Assembly: GCA_900239685.1 (NCBI GenBank)
Contig: OENT01000376.1
Span: 1 to 64,000 of the forward strand
Source: Rotaria macrura
Lineage: Eukaryota > Rotifera > Eurotatoria > Philodinida > Philodinidae
Direction: 5' to 3'
Length of the DNA stretch: 64,000 nucleotides
Below, in pieces: positions 60,902 through 64,000 of the stretch (the first letter of the stretch is position 1; every line of letters starts with the position of its first letter). A program made the translations under genes and the position numbers. The notes below the pieces were generated by a model. The model made no database searches. It was not told the DNA's origin and saw only the letters and a list, made by a program, of their open reading frames with translations.

Positions 60902-62169
60902 ATGAAACTACGTTCACATGAAATCCTTTCTACAAGTAAAAAACCAATACACTCGTCGCATCCGTCACGTTTCAAACAATTATTACAACGTAAAAATTTA
61001 TTCAAAAAAAAATTTCAACAACACTCGTCAACACATCAACATGGCTTAGTTCATGCTATTCCAGATTATGTTCGAAAAAGTATATTTCGCTTTTTACTAG
61101 AGGTTAAATCTCCGACACCACCCGAACCACCGCCCCCACCTCCTCATCCGTCATCTTCGCCCTCACGACCTGTACGACAACAACCACCATTAATGGGTAT
61201 TCAAGCATTGAAAAATAAAAAACAACATTTACATCACCAACCAAAACGTTCCTTACGAATAAAGTAAAAGAAATAACAAGTGGAACACTTGAGCTTTTCC
61301 TTTTGTTTTAATATTACCTTTCGGCTAAATTTTGTTTTTAGACAACAACAAACCGTTATCGATAACAATAAATCTTTCGAAGATTGTCAACAAGAACAGA
61401 ATAACTATGATATGACGATATTACATATGAATATAGAAGATGATATTCAAGATGATGACGACGATGATGATGATGATGATTTAATATTTGCGACAAAAAC
61501 AAGTACCAATCAAAAGAAACCTATACCACAATGGGCAAGAAGTATGTTAATAATTATTTGAATCATGTTCTGTCGAAAATCGATGTTCGATCGTAAAGAT
61601 TGAAATCAAGTCAAATTATCGTGACATATTATTGAGGCTATGTTAAAACTTTCAATCTGATAAAATAAATGTAATTAGTGGTGGGGATCAATCGAGAGGA
61701 AAACTGAAGTATTCTTGGCATTATGGAAAATTTATTGTTTTTAATGAGCAGAAATAGATTATTTATCCTTTAGTTCAAATCTTCGTTTAAGATGTACTCG
61801 AAAAAAGAAAAAGGAAGTTTGATTCATAACATTTGAAACTTGCTTAGCTTTGTCGTTATTAAAATCAAAGCTATTAGACACTTTTGAGATGTGCAATCGA
61901 TAAGCAACGATAAGACCTTGGGCTAATGAGGGGGCGTCTTTATCGAAATATAATCTGTTTTTTTATTTCTTATAGAAAATGAATTACAAATTGCAATATG
62001 TAATCAAATATATTTTCATCGAAATCCAAGTGAAATCTTTGGTAATACGATGGATTGTTCACCGGCGCATCTACGTACAATACTTCATTCAATGTTACCT
62101 AATGTTGCATTATTAGATGATAGCCTACATCAATCACCATGCAATAGTAACAAATCTATATTGATTTAA
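60902..62169 (+). CDS. INCENP: INCENP-like protein with C-terminal IN-box
   Basis: Three exons, 60902-61263, 61342-61541 and 61976-62169, give 251 residues. The N-terminal half is basic, then proline-rich (SPTPPEPPPPPPHP). An Asp run (DDDDDDDDDD) follows. Across the exon 2/3 junction, KKPIPQWARKNELQIAICNQ, then YFHRNPSEIFGNT and LRTIL, matches the IN-box. That is the INCENP segment that binds and activates Aurora B, with the invariant PIPxWA and the EIFG turn. In the chromosomal passenger complex INCENP scaffolds Aurora B, survivin and borealin. The protein is far shorter than vertebrate INCENP, no long single-helix region is visible, and a clear TSS phospho-motif after the box was not found. 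An acceptor-like ctag ends three bases before the ATG, so upstream exons or a trans-spliced leader are possible. AATAAA lies at 62473-62478. Confidence 0.68.
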
Positions 62170-64000
62170 AACTCTGTTTTTTTTTCAGTGTCGTTTGATT
62201 GTTATGTAAATATATATATTGGAGAAAAAAAGAGAAATAGACTTTTTGATTTTATTCACACATTTATATTTACCGCATTGGCGGCATTAAGTGAACACGC
62301 CTTTTACACCATCATAGAAAAGGATAGAGTGAGGGGGGGGGGAGAGGAAGAGAGAGAGAAAATAAAAAGCAACAACACAAAAAACAAAACAAAAAATTTT
62401 CCCAATATTCAATCAGACAATAAGTTACAAATGAACTGTATACACATTAGATGTGCAAACATTAATCGTGTGAATAAATAGCAGACAATAAAGGAACTAG
62501 AAATACCGGTGACTGATCACCCCTCTGGCAGCCATGGCATGCATCATTGAAGTTCGACCACTTCATCATCGTTAAGCTTGATTGATCTATTGTTCTATAT
62601 GAAAAAAAAAGAATGAAAGTGAAACCGTTTTTAATTGAATTAATTTTACATTTTGTTTCATTCTTTTCTTTTCTTTTTCTGTATATTGTTTAAATTTTTT
62701 TTCTCATGTTTGCAAATAGAATCCTTACGTTACACGTGTTTGCAGAAAAATGATCAATATTTACGAGAAATTTCAAGTATGTATACACTCTCTTGACTTA
62801 TACGATCATAGCATACGCATAAATTCAAGGCAGACGACAAGAAACAGTCCATTCGTCTTAATAATCTAATAAATATGTCCGTGAGAGTTTTATCATCGGT
62901 TACTGATTTCTTGTAGAGATCAAAGATAATATTGATTAATCATTGTAAATTATTAAACAAGAAAGGATTAGAAAAGATTTGATTAAAAACGGTCTGTAAT
63001 ATTGTCGCATTGAGTTCATTGATGTTTGATACTTTTTTATGCGAAGTGTATTTAATCTGTATTTGTTTTATCAGAAAAGAGACATTCTCATCTGAAAGAT
63101 CTATTTGTTGACAATTTAGCTATTTTGAAAAATAAAAGTCTATCACAAACAGTCGTTTGTTAGAAGAACAGTCTGTTCGGTAACAGACATCAAGATCAAA
63201 AGTTTCGACTCATCGAAAATTTTGAATATAATGTATCATTTTTAGTACATCATTTTTCGATTGGTTAGAAAATTTCTTTCACGGTTGACAACTACATCTT
63301 ACCTACTGCTTCTGTTTCATCATCAATTATATTGTCTCATTCTATGACAGTGAGTGCTGCCAATCAGCAACACTTTTTAACACTTTTTGCTTCTGCTACC
63401 GATCCTGTTTTTTATCCTCACGTAGAAAACAGTATACATCCGAATGGATCGAATTTCGTCTGAGACAACAACTATCGGCACATATTGTTATTACAAAAAC
63501 AAACACACACAGCGGTATGCTGCATAGTGTTCGATTTCCTACTTGAAAATATTTGGAAAATAATCACGAATTCGGTAGAATGAAAATGATGAGTGATCTA
63601 TTTTGAAGAAAAACTGTCTAGACACGTACCAAAAAAACTATTCGAAGGAAATCTTACCGCAAACAACTTCAACTTGATCCTATGATGAATGTTCTACGTA
63701 AAGTTGTTCGATATGTAGTGGCAGATTAAGTGTGATGTTATCCGTCTAGTGGAAACAGACAGTTATTACAATCAACATCACTGATTCTGAAAACATCGCT
63801 TTGCGTCCTTGTTTTCTTTTACAATTTTGTCATCTTTTATTCACGACTGTACTTTGAAGAATGTGCGCAATAAACCATTTATCAAATGCAACACGTTTTT
63901 AGGGGTATTTCAAGACATCGATTGAATACTTATCAGATAATACTCATTGTTAAATGGTGCTTGCCTATGATACAAGTCAATAATAGAGATGGCTAACTTA
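62170..64000. other. Right-edge intergenic DNA, no gene recognised
   Basis: This contains AATAAA at 62473-62478 for the preceding gene and a G-run followed by an AG-rich tract at about 62332-62362. Short open stretches at about 63430-63545 and 63622-63729 have no start codon. The latter slightly resembles histone H3 segments, discussed under findings. Any gene here would have to continue beyond the window. Confidence 0.45.

Overview
The window looks like animal nuclear DNA and probably comes from a bdelloid rotifer or a close relative. It is AT-rich, with genes split by many short GT-AG introns (about 50-75 nt) and a few longer ones of 0.4-2.2 kb. Gene content is metazoan: HDHD5, HMGB, a glycoprotein-hormone-like cystine knot, ZDHHC5/8, ATG4D, NWD1/2, SRSF3/7, QRICH2 and INCENP. 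Several coding starts sit just behind a T-rich AG acceptor, as expected where a spliced leader is trans-spliced. The rotifer assignment is inference; no marker here proves it. All exon joins were made by eye from splice sites and reading phase, and every multi-exon model closes in frame.

Left part (1-16.8 kb). A plus-strand HDHD5-type HAD hydrolase (2004-3466) follows a TATA box. A tRNA-Ile(AAU) follows at 3799-3872. About 7.6 kb without a recognisable gene comes next, holding a short hairpin and a repeated 15-mer. At 11.5-13.3 kb are a single-box HMGB protein and a one-exon secreted cystine-knot protein resembling glycoprotein hormone beta subunits. Convergent to them is a minus-strand DHHC palmitoyltransferase (13637-18456). 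Its last intron carries a clear 415-bp non-autonomous hAT-type foldback element with an exact 8-bp target duplication.

Middle (18.5-43.5 kb). After 5.5 kb of non-coding DNA with a small foldback repeat lies a minus-strand ATG4D-like autophagy protease (23944-28516, 8 exons). Then comes a 17-exon minus-strand gene (31039-43481) for a 1721-residue DUF4062-NACHT-WD40 protein of the NWD1/NWD2 type, including one GC-AG intron.

Right part (45.8-64 kb), all plus strand. There are two tandem SRSF3/7-type splicing factors, a 17-exon QRICH2-like coiled-coil protein with a probable alternative terminal exon, and a small INCENP-like protein with an IN-box. The last 1.8 kb has no recognisable gene.

The genes do not form a pathway. 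The window is a normal housekeeping and regulatory stretch. The hAT foldback element, the hormone-like gene, the NACHT-WD40 gene and the splice oddities are its most notable parts.
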